Shown: positions 37,668 through 45,400 of the stretch, piece after piece | Position numbering within the stretch: the stretch's first letter is position 1 | Layout: each line of letters begins with the position of its first letter | From: an uncultured Methylobacillus sp. | GTDB taxonomy: Bacteria > Pseudomonadota > Gammaproteobacteria > Burkholderiales > Methylophilaceae | DNA: 48,890 nt | Direction of reading: 5' to 3' | Assembly: GCA_946478965.1 (NCBI GenBank) | Contig: CAMLDQ010000005.1 | Coordinates: forward strand, 1 to 48,890 | Made by a program: the position numbers and the translations under genes | The notes under the pieces: model-generated | Told to the model about the DNA's origin: nothing | The model's input: the letters and a program-made list of their open reading frames with translations, nothing else | The model's database searches: none

Positions 37668-38367
37668 CACTTTCTCCTTTTTCCACAATCAGGACCGCCT
37701 CGCCGCCCATCCATACCGCACGCGGCCAGCCACCCATCGCGATAGTCAACGTCGGATCGCGCAGCACCTCGCCCTGATCGCTTTGCACGATGTCGATCCC
37801 CGTGGTCGCAAAAACCTCGTCGAGTGAAACCACGCGATCCGCCATTTCGCGCACACCTTTGAGCCACAGCAGGCGGCCGTCGCTGCCCGACGCGTGCAGC
37901 CCGACCGCAGACAGCGCACCGATGATCCCGTCATGCGTGCCGGTCAGTCCCAGCAAGGGGTATCCGCCCGCGTCTGCCAGGCTGCGCGCATCCTGCTGAT
38001 ACACACGCCGGTGCTTGCACAAAAAACCAAAGCGCTGCGCTGCAACGGAAACCTTGTTTTCCTCGACCACGCACAAGCCCGCATCGGAGCCTTCCGCACT
38101 GTGGGTACGCAAATATTCCGTGCAATAGTCGAGAATGGCCGGAATCAGCGAGACCGCGGCCGAAACTCGTACGCATGCCGCGCTGTTGTGCGAGGTATAT
38201 GGCACCAGGGGGCTCATCAGCAATTGGTGGCGCGTGATGTGCGCAGGCGCCGCCAGTCCCTGACTGCCCAACTCGGATGCAATGGTGCGCGCATGGTAGC
38301 CGGTACCGCAGCTTTCCAGGTTGTCCGTATCGTCCAGCCCAATCAGCACAACCGTCTGGTTATTCAT
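37615..38367 (-). CDS. Stand-alone TiaS-like (COG1571) kinase-domain protein
   Basis: A 250-residue cytosolic protein matching the N-terminal half of archaeal TiaS, the enzyme that puts agmatine on C34 of tRNA-Ile2. Shared features are VLIGLDDTDNLESCGTGYHAR (acidic DDTD at 12-15), PYTSHNSAACVRV, SDAGLCVVEE and GLTGTHDGIIGALSAVGL. Full TiaS is about 420 residues with OB-fold and zinc-ribbon RNA-binding parts; both are absent here. Bacteria solve the same decoding problem with TilS, so the job is probably different. Its place in a Tup/Moco locus and its overlap with the PGHHG protein suggest a role in Mo/W handling. Similarity was judged by eye. Confidence 0.72.
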   Translation of the reverse strand: MNNQTVVLIGLDDTDNLESCGTGYHARTIASELGSQGLAAPAHITRHQLLMSPLVPYTSHNSAACVRVSAAVSLIPAILDYCTEYLRTHSAEGSDAGLCVVEENKVSVAAQRFGFLCKHRRVYQQDARSLADAGGYPLLGLTGTHDGIIGALSAVGLHASGSDGRLLWLKGVREMADRVVSLDEVFATTGIDIVQSDQGEVLRDPTLTIAMGGWPRAVWMGGEAVLIVEKGESDDGADWRVASKNYLKRF

Positions 38368-38396
38368 GAAAAATCAACTCTGTGGACGTATTTGAT

Positions 38397-38407
38397 AGTA
38401 TATAACG
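38397..38407 (-). promoter_or_regulatory. Promoter -10 overlapping a ModE-like half-site, before the TiaS-like gene
   Basis: On the minus strand CGTTATATA (38407-38399) matches the left arm of the E. coli ModE operator and runs into TATACT (38402-38397), a good -10 about 30 bases before the ATG. No clear right arm or -35 is seen. Overlap of operator and -10 would allow repression by the ModE-like protein. Confidence 0.42.
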
Positions 38408-38414
38408 CGGATCG

Positions 38415-38441
38415 AAAAAATGCGCTGCCTGCACCCACGCA
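38415..38441 (-). terminator. Weak intrinsic terminator after the ModE-like gene
   Basis: TGCGTG pairs with CAGCGCA (one bulge) around an eight-base loop, followed by six T on the minus strand. It would separate the regulator gene from the TiaS-like gene. The stem is short, so readthrough is likely. Confidence 0.45.
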
Positions 38442-38448
38442 ATCAAGC

Positions 38449-38790
38449 CTAGGCGAGCAGCTCCATCAGTTCGCATACCTCGCGGTGCACTGCCGCTGTC
38501 GCAGCCGTCTCGATTTCGCGATAGCGCCGCAACACTTCGTGCCCGAATTCGGTCACCTGCGCCCCGCCGCCGTGGCTACCGCCGGTGGCCGTGGCCACGA
38601 GAGGCTGCTTGAAACAGCGGTTCATGGTGTCGACCAGATCCCAGGCGCGCTTGTACGACATGCCCATCACGCGAGCGGCCGCCGAGATCGACCCGGAACG
38701 ATCAATGGCATCCAGCAAGTCGGCCTTGCCGGGCCCCATCGCCGATTCTTCGCCGTATGGAATACGAATTTTCAGTAAGTTCGAGCTCAC
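38449..38790 (-). CDS. ModE-like single-domain winged-helix regulator
   Basis: A 113-residue protein matching only the N-terminal DNA-binding domain of ModE: ADLLDAIDRSGSISAAARVMGMSYKRAWDLVDTMNRCFKQPLVATATGGSHGGGAQVTEFG. The C-terminal molybdate-binding Mop/TOBE domains of full ModE (about 260 residues) are missing, so it either senses metal in another way or needs a partner. The start is a GTG at 38788-38790 with no ribosome site and a TACAAT six bases upstream. It lies divergent to moaA and upstream of the transporter genes, a fitting place for a local Mo/W regulator. Confidence 0.88.
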   Translation of the reverse strand: MSSNLLKIRIPYGEESAMGPGKADLLDAIDRSGSISAAARVMGMSYKRAWDLVDTMNRCFKQPLVATATGGSHGGGAQVTEFGHEVLRRYREIETAATAAVHREVCELMELLA

Positions 38791-38928
38791 GCAACTATTG
38801 TAACCACTTTTACCAGAACAATTTTCCCAGTATTATTGTCAACTATTAGCACTACGCATTCTCGTTGTCCGGCAACACGGGAACTCTTAAAATTCATGGT
38901 TGGCCACTCAATACCGACAGAATCCAGC
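38791..38928. promoter_or_regulatory. Divergent control region between the ModE-like gene and moaA
   Basis: This region holds TACAAT for the regulator gene (minus, 38802-38797) and a good promoter for moaA (plus: TTGTCC 38865-38870, 17 bases, TAAAAT 38888-38893). It also has two similar short repeats, TATTGTAAC at 38796-38804 and TATTGTCAAC at 38833-38842, plus AACTATT at 38793 and 38841. The repeats flank the regulator promoter and are candidate operators. The moaA promoter places the transcript start near 38900, which excludes the ATG at 38836 as its start. Confidence 0.55.
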
Positions 38929-39942
38929 ATGACGCACCATCCGGCATCCATCTCGACGACACTGGTCGACCATTTCGGTCGGCGCGTCGACTACATCCGG
39001 CTGTCGATCACCGACCGCTGCGATTTCCGCTGCGTCTACTGCATGGGCGAAGACATGACCTTCCTGCCACGCTCAGAAGTACTTACGCTGGAAGAATGCG
39101 AGCGCCTGGTGCGCGTCTTCGTCGGCCTGGGTGTGGAGAAGGTGCGCATTACCGGAGGCGAACCGCTGGTACGCAAAAATGCGCTGTGGCTGTTCGATCA
39201 GATCGGCAAGCTGCCCGGTCTGCGCGAACTGGTGCTCACCACCAACGGATCGCAACTGGATCACCATGCGCAAGCCCTGAAAGCCTCCGGCGTCAGCCGG
39301 ATCAATATCAGCCTGGACAGCCTAGATGCCGAACGTTTTCGCCAGATCACCCGCGTCGGCGACATCAACAAGGTACTGCGCGGCATCGATGCCGCCAAAG
39401 CTGCCGGCATCGGCCGCATTCGCCTCAATAGCGTACTGATGCGTGGCGTCAATGACGATGAAGCCCTCGACCTCACCCGCTTTGCAATCGACAAGGGCAT
39501 CGACATCGCATTCATCGAAGAAATGCCGCTCGGCGAAGTCGATCACGACCGGGCTTCCAGCTGTGTTTCCAGCGATGAAACCCTGCGCCAGCTCCAGCAG
39601 CATTTTCAACTGGTCAGCAGTACGGAATCCACCGGAGGGCCCGCCCGCTACTGGCGCATCCCGGGGACGGAGACGCGCATCGGCTTCATCTCGCCGCATA
39701 GCCATAACTTCTGCGAAAGCTGCAACCGTGTGCGCATCACCTGCAAGGGTGAGTTGTTTCTATGCCTTGGCCAAAACGACGTTGTCGACCTGATGCCTTA
39801 CCTGCGCGAACACCAGGAAGACGATGCTCCATTGCGCGCAGCGATCATCAACGCCATGGAAATCAAACCCAAGGGACACGATTTCGACCTGCGTCGCGCG
39901 ACGCCCGCCGTCGTACGCTTCATGTCTGTCACCGGCGGCTGA
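38929..39942 (+). CDS. moaA: GTP 3',8-cyclase MoaA
   Basis: Radical-SAM enzyme that starts molybdenum-cofactor synthesis by rearranging GTP with MoaC. The 337-residue product has the SAM cluster C31-x3-C35-x2-C38 in TDRCDFRCVYCMGE, and ITGGEPLVR. The second cluster motif FCESCNRVRITCKGELFLC binds substrate, and the conserved terminal Gly-Gly (SVTGG) needed for activity is present. The start at 38929 gives the family N-terminus and a leader of about 30 bases from the mapped promoter. It is first in moaA-fdhD-mobA-mobB-moeA. moaC, moaD, moaE and mogA are not in the window. Confidence 0.97.
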   Translation: MTHHPASISTTLVDHFGRRVDYIRLSITDRCDFRCVYCMGEDMTFLPRSEVLTLEECERLVRVFVGLGVEKVRITGGEPLVRKNALWLFDQIGKLPGLRELVLTTNGSQLDHHAQALKASGVSRINISLDSLDAERFRQITRVGDINKVLRGIDAAKAAGIGRIRLNSVLMRGVNDDEALDLTRFAIDKGIDIAFIEEMPLGEVDHDRASSCVSSDETLRQLQQHFQLVSSTESTGGPARYWRIPGTETRIGFISPHSHNFCESCNRVRITCKGELFLCLGQNDVVDLMPYLREHQEDDAPLRAAIINAMEIKPKGHDFDLRRATPAVVRFMSVTGG

Positions 39943-39944
39943 TC

Positions 39945-40775
39945 GTGGCCTCGTTGCGTCCGGAAATTACCCACGCCAGCCGCCCGCTCACCTTTACGGT
40001 ACCGGCGATCAACGAGTACGGCGACACCCTGGAAACCGAAATCGCCGGCGAGGGGCCACTCACCCTGTATCTGGATAAACGCGAAATTGTGACATTGATG
40101 ACGCTGGGCGCGGCGCCTGAGGCACTGGCCATCGGCTATCTGCGCAACCAGCGCCTGGTGGCCGACATTGCCGAGATCGCGAGCGTGCAGGTCGACTGGG
40201 AAACGGAAGCCGTAGCCGTCAGCTCGCGTCACGGCATCAAAAACATTGCAAAACGACTGGGTAAGCGCACCGTAACCACCGGCTGCGGACAGGGCACGGT
40301 ATTCGGCGACCTCATGGAGGAAATCGACCATATCCATCTTCCGCAGGATGCAGCCTTGCACGAAGAAGTCTTGCAGGCCCTGCTGGACAATGTGCGTCAC
40401 TACGACAGCCTGTATAAAAAAGCCGGCGCGCTGCATGGCTGTGCACTGGCGCGCGGTCCGGAGATTCTTTACTACGTCGAGGATGTCGGCCGTCACAATG
40501 CCGTCGACGCTATCGCCGGCATGATGTGGCTGGATGGCATTGCCGGCCATGACAAGATTTTCTACACCACTGGCCGGCTCACCAGCGAGATGGTCATCAA
40601 GGCCGCGCAGATGGGCATCCCCTTCCTGGTATCCCGTTCCGGACTCACCCGCATGGGCTGGGAGATCGCTCAAAAAGTCGGCATCACCATGATCGGCCGC
40701 GCACAGGGCCGGCATTTCCTGTTGTTCACCGGGGCCGAACGGTTCCAGCATGCCCAGGCGGCCAGCATCGCATGA
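39945..40775 (+). CDS. fdhD: Formate dehydrogenase accessory sulfurtransferase FdhD
   Basis: FdhD takes sulfur from the cysteine desulfurase IscS to the bis-MGD cofactor, which formate dehydrogenase needs. The 276-residue product has the core AIGYLRNQRLV, ARGPEILYYVEDVGRHNAVDAI, FYTTGRLTSEMVIKAA and LVSRSGLTRMG. The active region reads T-T-G-C114-G-Q-G117: only the first Cys of the E. coli C-x-x-C pair is kept. The start is a GTG two bases after the moaA stop; the long upstream reading lies in moaA. No formate dehydrogenase gene is in the window. It overlaps mobA by four bases. Confidence 0.93.
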   Translation: MASLRPEITHASRPLTFTVPAINEYGDTLETEIAGEGPLTLYLDKREIVTLMTLGAAPEALAIGYLRNQRLVADIAEIASVQVDWETEAVAVSSRHGIKNIAKRLGKRTVTTGCGQGTVFGDLMEEIDHIHLPQDAALHEEVLQALLDNVRHYDSLYKKAGALHGCALARGPEILYYVEDVGRHNAVDAIAGMMWLDGIAGHDKIFYTTGRLTSEMVIKAAQMGIPFLVSRSGLTRMGWEIAQKVGITMIGRAQGRHFLLFTGAERFQHAQAASIA

Positions 40776-41350
40776 GCATCACCGGCATCGTACTCGCTGG
40801 CGGCATGGGACGCCGCATGGGCGGGGTGGACAAGGGACTGGTTCCTTTTCAGGGTAAACCGCTGGTCGAACACGTGCTGGAACGCCTGCGGCCGCAGGTG
40901 TCGGAAGTCCTCATCAACGCCAACCGCGAAACGGATACGTATGCCGGCTTCGGCCATCAAGTCATCCCCGACGCGATCGGCGGCTTTGCCGGCCCGCTGG
41001 CTGGGCTGCATTGCGGTATGACGGCGGCCACGCAGCGGTTGGTAGTCACGGTGCCCTGCGATTCGCCCTTCCTTCCCGGCGACCTGGTCGAGCGCCTGCT
41101 GCAGGCGATGCAAGCGGCCGATGCCGATCTTGCCGTAGCCAAAACCGGCAACCAGCCACACCCGGTGTTCTGCCTGTGCAAAACTGCCCTGCTACCTGAC
41201 CTGACGGACTTTCTGCAGCATGGCGGCAGAAAAATCGACGCCTGGTACGCCAGGCTGCATACGATAGAAGTTCCGTTCGACGACGAAGCGGAAGCCTTCG
41301 CCAACATCAATACACCCGAGGAACTGGCATGCCTGCAAACATCGGCATGA
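40772..41350 (+). CDS. mobA: Molybdenum cofactor guanylyltransferase MobA
   Basis: Couples GMP from GTP to Mo-molybdopterin, yielding the MGD form used by DMSO-reductase-family enzymes. The 192-residue product has the nucleotide motif LAGGMGRRMGGVDKGL at residues 8-23, GPLAGLHCGM and the metal-binding VPCDSPFLP. Its ATG overlaps the fdhD stop (ATGA). MobA next to FdhD points to a bis-MGD enzyme as the main client. Confidence 0.96.
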   Translation: MSITGIVLAGGMGRRMGGVDKGLVPFQGKPLVEHVLERLRPQVSEVLINANRETDTYAGFGHQVIPDAIGGFAGPLAGLHCGMTAATQRLVVTVPCDSPFLPGDLVERLLQAMQAADADLAVAKTGNQPHPVFCLCKTALLPDLTDFLQHGGRKIDAWYARLHTIEVPFDDEAEAFANINTPEELACLQTSA

Positions 41351-41910
41351 TCGAATGCAACATCCCCCTGCTCGGCTTCTGCGCTTACGGCAGCGGCATC
41401 GGCAAAACCACGCTATTGACCAACCTGATCCCGATTCTGGTCGAGCGTGGACTCCGCATCTCCGTCGTCAAGCATGCGCACCACAGTTTCGACATCGACC
41501 ATCCGGGCAAGGACAGCTACCGACTGCGCGAATCCGGAGCCACCCAGATGCTGCTCGGTTCGGCGCGCCGCTGGGCGCTGATGACGGAGCGCTCGCGCAC
41601 CGGTGAAGACGGCCGCGAACCTTCCCTGGCCGAACTGCTGCCGCATATGGACACCACGCTCGCCGACCTGATTCTGGTCGAGGGATTCAAGCACGAACCC
41701 ATCCCCAAGATCGAAGTGTGCCGGCCCGGACTAGGCAAGCCCATTCTTGCCGTCAATGATCCACTGGTGATCGCCGTCGCCACCGACGCACCGATCTCCA
41801 TCCACCTGCCCGTACTCGACCTGAACAATCCCGCCGCCATCGCCGACTTCGTGATGGCATGGCTACAGCAACAGCGCAACCCTTTGAAAATCGTATCCAA
41901 CCTCTCATGA
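41329..41910 (+). CDS. mobB: Molybdopterin-guanine dinucleotide biosynthesis adaptor MobB
   Basis: GTP-binding helper of MobA, 193 residues, with the P-loop GSGIGKTT at 21-28, the KHAHHSFDIDHPGKDSYRLRESGA motif and LILVEGFKHEPIPKIEV. The chosen ATG at 41329 has GAGG seven bases upstream and overlaps mobA by 22 bases. The ATG at 41347, overlapping the mobA stop by four bases, is an alternative six codons shorter. It is followed by moeA with an ATGA overlap. Confidence 0.94.
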   Translation: MPANIGMIECNIPLLGFCAYGSGIGKTTLLTNLIPILVERGLRISVVKHAHHSFDIDHPGKDSYRLRESGATQMLLGSARRWALMTERSRTGEDGREPSLAELLPHMDTTLADLILVEGFKHEPIPKIEVCRPGLGKPILAVNDPLVIAVATDAPISIHLPVLDLNNPAAIADFVMAWLQQQRNPLKIVSNLS

Positions 41911-43178
41911 CGACACCCGATTTCATTCGCGCAGCCAGCTGCGCCGACGACTACGATCCCAACTCCATGCCGGTGGACAAGGCACGCAAATATATACGCG
42001 ACTACCTCATGCCGCCGCACTCGAAGGAATGCCTGCCGCTGCGCAGCTCGCTCGGACGCGTACTGGCCGCAGACATTCTTTCGCCCTACAACGTGCCGAA
42101 CCACAACAATTCGGCCATGGACGGCTACGCACTCAACGCCGACGATATCGCATCCGGCGGCCCCACCACCTTGCGTGTGGCAGGCACGGCATTTGCCGGA
42201 AAGGCGTTTGAAGGCAAGGTGGCCAAGGGTGAATGCGTACGCATCATGACCGGCGCCGTGATGCCGGAAGAATGCGACACCGTGGTCATTCAAGAACACG
42301 TACAGACCGAGGCTGACCGTATTACCTTTGGCGAGGGCGTCAAACGCGGACAGAACATGCGCTTCGCCGGCGAGGACCTCAAAATCGGTCAAGTGGTGTT
42401 TCCCGCCGGACATCTCGTGCGTCCGGCTGATCTCGGGCTAATCGCCTCGCTCGGCATTGGTGAAGTCAAGGTGTTCCGCAAGCTGCGCGTTGCCTTTTTC
42501 TCCACTGGCGACGAGCTCGCCAGCATCGGCCAACCGCTGTTGCCGGGCCAAGTCTACGACAGCAATCGCTACACGCTCTACGGCATGCTCGCGCGCCTGG
42601 GCGTAGAAATCATCGACATGGGCGTGGTGCGCGACGATCCGGCGCTGCTGGAACAAGCGCTGAAAGATGCTTCAGCCTGTGCCGACGTTATTCTGACCAG
42701 CGGCGGCGTATCGGTGGGAGAAGCCGATTACATGAAGCAGTTGCTGAACGAACTCGGCCAGGTCGTCTTCTGGAAAATCGCGATGAAGCCGGGCCGTCCG
42801 CTCGCCTATGGAAAAATCGGCAATGCCCATTATTTCGGCCTGCCCGGCAACCCGGTCTCCGTAATGGTGACGTTCTATCAGTTCGTGCGCGATGCGATGC
42901 TGGTACTCATGGGTCAACCGACCCCGCCCCCAATGCCGATGCTGCCGGTAACCTGCACCGGCAATCTCAAGAAGGCACCCGGCCGTACCGAATTCCAGCG
43001 CGGCGTGCTGTTTGCAGATGCCGACGGCACTTGGAAAGTAGAACCCATCGGCAACCAGGGTTCCGGCGTGCTGCGCTCGATGTCGGAAGCCAATTGCTTC
43101 ATCGTGCTGAGCGACACCTGCGGCAACGTACAGGAAGGTGACACCGTTCAGGTTCAAATTCTGGATGGGATTGTCTGA
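41907..43178 (+). CDS. moeA: Molybdopterin molybdenumtransferase MoeA
   Basis: Inserts molybdenum (possibly tungsten) into adenylylated molybdopterin. The 423-residue product shows VPNHNNSAMDGYAL, the domain motifs FFSTGDELASIGQPL, LTSGGVSVGEADYMKQLL and YFGLPGNPVSVMV, and a C-terminal domain IV. The ATG at 41907 overlaps the mobB stop by four bases; a longer reading lies inside mobB. It is the last gene of the coupled cofactor operon and is followed after 84 bases by a TonB receptor gene on the same strand. Confidence 0.96.
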   Translation: MTTPDFIRAASCADDYDPNSMPVDKARKYIRDYLMPPHSKECLPLRSSLGRVLAADILSPYNVPNHNNSAMDGYALNADDIASGGPTTLRVAGTAFAGKAFEGKVAKGECVRIMTGAVMPEECDTVVIQEHVQTEADRITFGEGVKRGQNMRFAGEDLKIGQVVFPAGHLVRPADLGLIASLGIGEVKVFRKLRVAFFSTGDELASIGQPLLPGQVYDSNRYTLYGMLARLGVEIIDMGVVRDDPALLEQALKDASACADVILTSGGVSVGEADYMKQLLNELGQVVFWKIAMKPGRPLAYGKIGNAHYFGLPGNPVSVMVTFYQFVRDAMLVLMGQPTPPPMPMLPVTCTGNLKKAPGRTEFQRGVLFADADGTWKVEPIGNQGSGVLRSMSEANCFIVLSDTCGNVQEGDTVQVQILDGIV

Positions 43179-43262
43179 AATTAATGAAATTCTTGATGGC
43201 CTCCGTGATTTAAGCCAAGTAAAGTGCGTCCTTACAAAAATTGACACTTGCAAGGATGCACC

Positions 43263-45326
43263 ATGATCACCCCCAAACCACTCCATCTGGCGATCATCGC
43301 CTGCTCCGCCGCCAGCCCGGTCTGGGCGGATGACAATCCGCCGGCCGCACTCGCGATTACGTCCCCTCTAGTGGTTACGGCTACGCGCGTCGAGCAAAAC
43401 AGTTTCGATCTGCCGATGGCCATCGATCAGGTTGAACAAGAGCAGATTCAGGATGCGCAACTTCAGATGACGCTCTCCGAAAGCCTGATTCGCGTGCCTG
43501 GCGTCACGGCACAGAATCGCAACCAGCTGGCGCAGGATCCACAGATTTCGATCCGTGGTTTCGGCGCCCGTTCCTCCTTCGGCGTGCGCGGCATCCGTCT
43601 TTATGTTGACGGCATTCCGCTCTCCATGCCGGACGGCATCGGGCAGCCCGGCATCGTCGATCTTGCATCGATGAAAAGCATCGAAGTGCTGCGCGGGCCT
43701 TTTTCCGCGCTGTACGGCAGCTCTTCCGGCGGCGTCATCAACATGCTGACCGAGGATGCGCCGGCACAACCCACTGTCTCCGCCACTGCGATGTTCGGCA
43801 GTTACGACACCCGCCGCCAGATCCTGAAAGCTGGCGGTTCGATCGAAAATCTGGACTACCAGCTCGAGACCTCGCATTACGAATCGGACGGCTACCGCGA
43901 TCACAGCGCCAGCAAGAAGGACATGGCGACGGCCAAATTCAAGTTCAACATCAGCGAAGACACGCGCCTGACGGCCCTGGTGAACTGGTTCGACCAGCCG
44001 GAAACACAGGACCCGCAAGGACTTGATCGCGACACCGCATTTTCGCATCCGAAATCGGTTTATCCTTCCTCCATCCGGGCCGATACCCGCGTCGCGCGCG
44101 ATCACACGCAGGTAGGCTTCAACCTGGAACACCGCTTCAATGCCGACAACGATGTCAGCATCGTCGCCTACGGCGGCAATCGCAACAACCTGCAATACCT
44201 TTCGACCAGCGCCACCGGTGCCAGCGGCCGCGCAAGCCAGATCGAGCGGGACTTCTGGGGCATGGATGCGCACTGGAACAATGCCGGGCACATGCTGCAG
44301 CGCTCTTACAAGCTCTCTCTGGGCCTGTCCTATGGAGAAATGAACGATGATCGCCTTGACACCAATACCACCGATGGCGTCATCAATGGCACGCTGAACC
44401 GGGACGAACGCCAGAGCGCATGGAATTTCGATCAATATGCTCAAGGCCAGTGGTCGGTACTGGACAGTGTTGACCTGCATGCAGGCGTACGGCGCAGCCG
44501 CGTGTGGATGGACGTCAAGGATCATCTGCCGCTGCTGAACGGCGATGGCACCGGCAACGTTCAATTCGAGAAAACAACACCGGCTATCGGCGCAGTGTGG
44601 AAAGTCACTTCCGCCTTCAACCTGTATGCGAATTACGGCAAGGGCTTCGAAACGCCGAGCATGATCGAGATCTCCTACGCCGACACGGCGGGCAATGGCC
44701 CCAATCTCGAACTCAAACCCAGCAAGAGCAGCAACTACGAGGTTGGAGCGAAGGCCTTTGTTACCGACAACACTTTGGTCAACTTCACGCTATTCAAGAT
44801 CGATACCGACGATGAAATCGTCGTGGCAGCCTCCAGCTTCGGCCGCACGGTCTACACCAATGCCGGCGCGACATCTCGCAAGGGTGCAGAGTTTTCCGTC
44901 AACACCAATTTGCCATACAACTTCACGTTCAACGGGGCTTATAGTCTGCTCAACGCGAAATTCGCCTCGGATGTGAACGACGGCAACCGTATCCCCGGCA
45001 CATACCGCGAGCAAATCTATGGCGAACTCGCCTGGCGCCATGCACCCAGCGGATTCAAAGCGGCCTTCGAAGGCCGCTACAACAGCAAGGTGTATGTGGA
45101 CGACGCCAATTCGGAAAGTGCGCCCTCCTATACCATCTTCAACCTGCGCGCGGGGTTCGAGCAAGCATTGCGCGGCTGGAACTTTAAGGAATTCGCACGC
45201 GTGGAAAATCTGTTCGACAAGGACTATATCGGCTCCATCCGAGTGAACGACTCCAACGGCCGCTACTACGAACCAGCTCCGGGGCGTAACTGGATGATGG
45301 GCCTCAGCGCCAGTTACCGGTTTTGA
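43263..45326 (+). CDS. Second TonB-dependent outer-membrane receptor (YncD-like)
   Basis: A 687-residue TonB-dependent receptor. It has a signal peptide (1-22), a TonB box LVVTA at 36-40, and a plug with SLIRVPGVTAQNRNQLAQDPQISIRGFGARSSFGVRGIRLYVDG-type sequence and EVLRGPFSALYGSSSGGVINML. The barrel ends in LSASYRF with the usual terminal Phe. The plug is closest in feel to YncD/FecA-group receptors. The ATG at 43263 follows AAGGA by six bases; an ATG five codons earlier lacks this. It lies just after moeA, so it could belong to the Mo/W locus or to iron uptake; the ligand is unknown. Confidence 0.88.
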   Translation: MITPKPLHLAIIACSAASPVWADDNPPAALAITSPLVVTATRVEQNSFDLPMAIDQVEQEQIQDAQLQMTLSESLIRVPGVTAQNRNQLAQDPQISIRGFGARSSFGVRGIRLYVDGIPLSMPDGIGQPGIVDLASMKSIEVLRGPFSALYGSSSGGVINMLTEDAPAQPTVSATAMFGSYDTRRQILKAGGSIENLDYQLETSHYESDGYRDHSASKKDMATAKFKFNISEDTRLTALVNWFDQPETQDPQGLDRDTAFSHPKSVYPSSIRADTRVARDHTQVGFNLEHRFNADNDVSIVAYGGNRNNLQYLSTSATGASGRASQIERDFWGMDAHWNNAGHMLQRSYKLSLGLSYGEMNDDRLDTNTTDGVINGTLNRDERQSAWNFDQYAQGQWSVLDSVDLHAGVRRSRVWMDVKDHLPLLNGDGTGNVQFEKTTPAIGAVWKVTSAFNLYANYGKGFETPSMIEISYADTAGNGPNLELKPSKSSNYEVGAKAFVTDNTLVNFTLFKIDTDDEIVVAASSFGRTVYTNAGATSRKGAEFSVNTNLPYNFTFNGAYSLLNAKFASDVNDGNRIPGTYREQIYGELAWRHAPSGFKAAFEGRYNSKVYVDDANSESAPSYTIFNLRAGFEQALRGWNFKEFARVENLFDKDYIGSIRVNDSNGRYYEPAPGRNWMMGLSASYRF

Positions 45327-45342
45327 TCTGAACCGCCTCAAT

Positions 45343-45371
45343 AAGGCCCGCCCCGGCGGGCTTTATTTTTT
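45343..45371 (+). terminator. Intrinsic terminator after the second TonB receptor
   Basis: GCCCGC (45346-45351) pairs with GCGGGC (45356-45361) around CCCG, followed by TTTATTTTTT. It separates the receptor from the flagellar genes. Confidence 0.9.
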
Positions 45372-45400
45372 CCCTATGCAATGCAGAGTAGAATCTGCGC

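Noticed and set aside
38836..38928. Longer N-terminus for moaA starting at 38836
   Set aside because: The candidate promoter at 38865-38893 lies inside it, and the extra 31 residues match nothing in MoaA.
43241..43246. Perfect TTGACA before the second TonB receptor
   Set aside because: A -10 at the right distance would fall inside the gene, and none is there, so it is not taken as a promoter.
43368..44564. 398-codon minus-strand open frame over the second TonB receptor
   Set aside because: It is antisense to a clearly recognised receptor, with no ribosome site or family feature.
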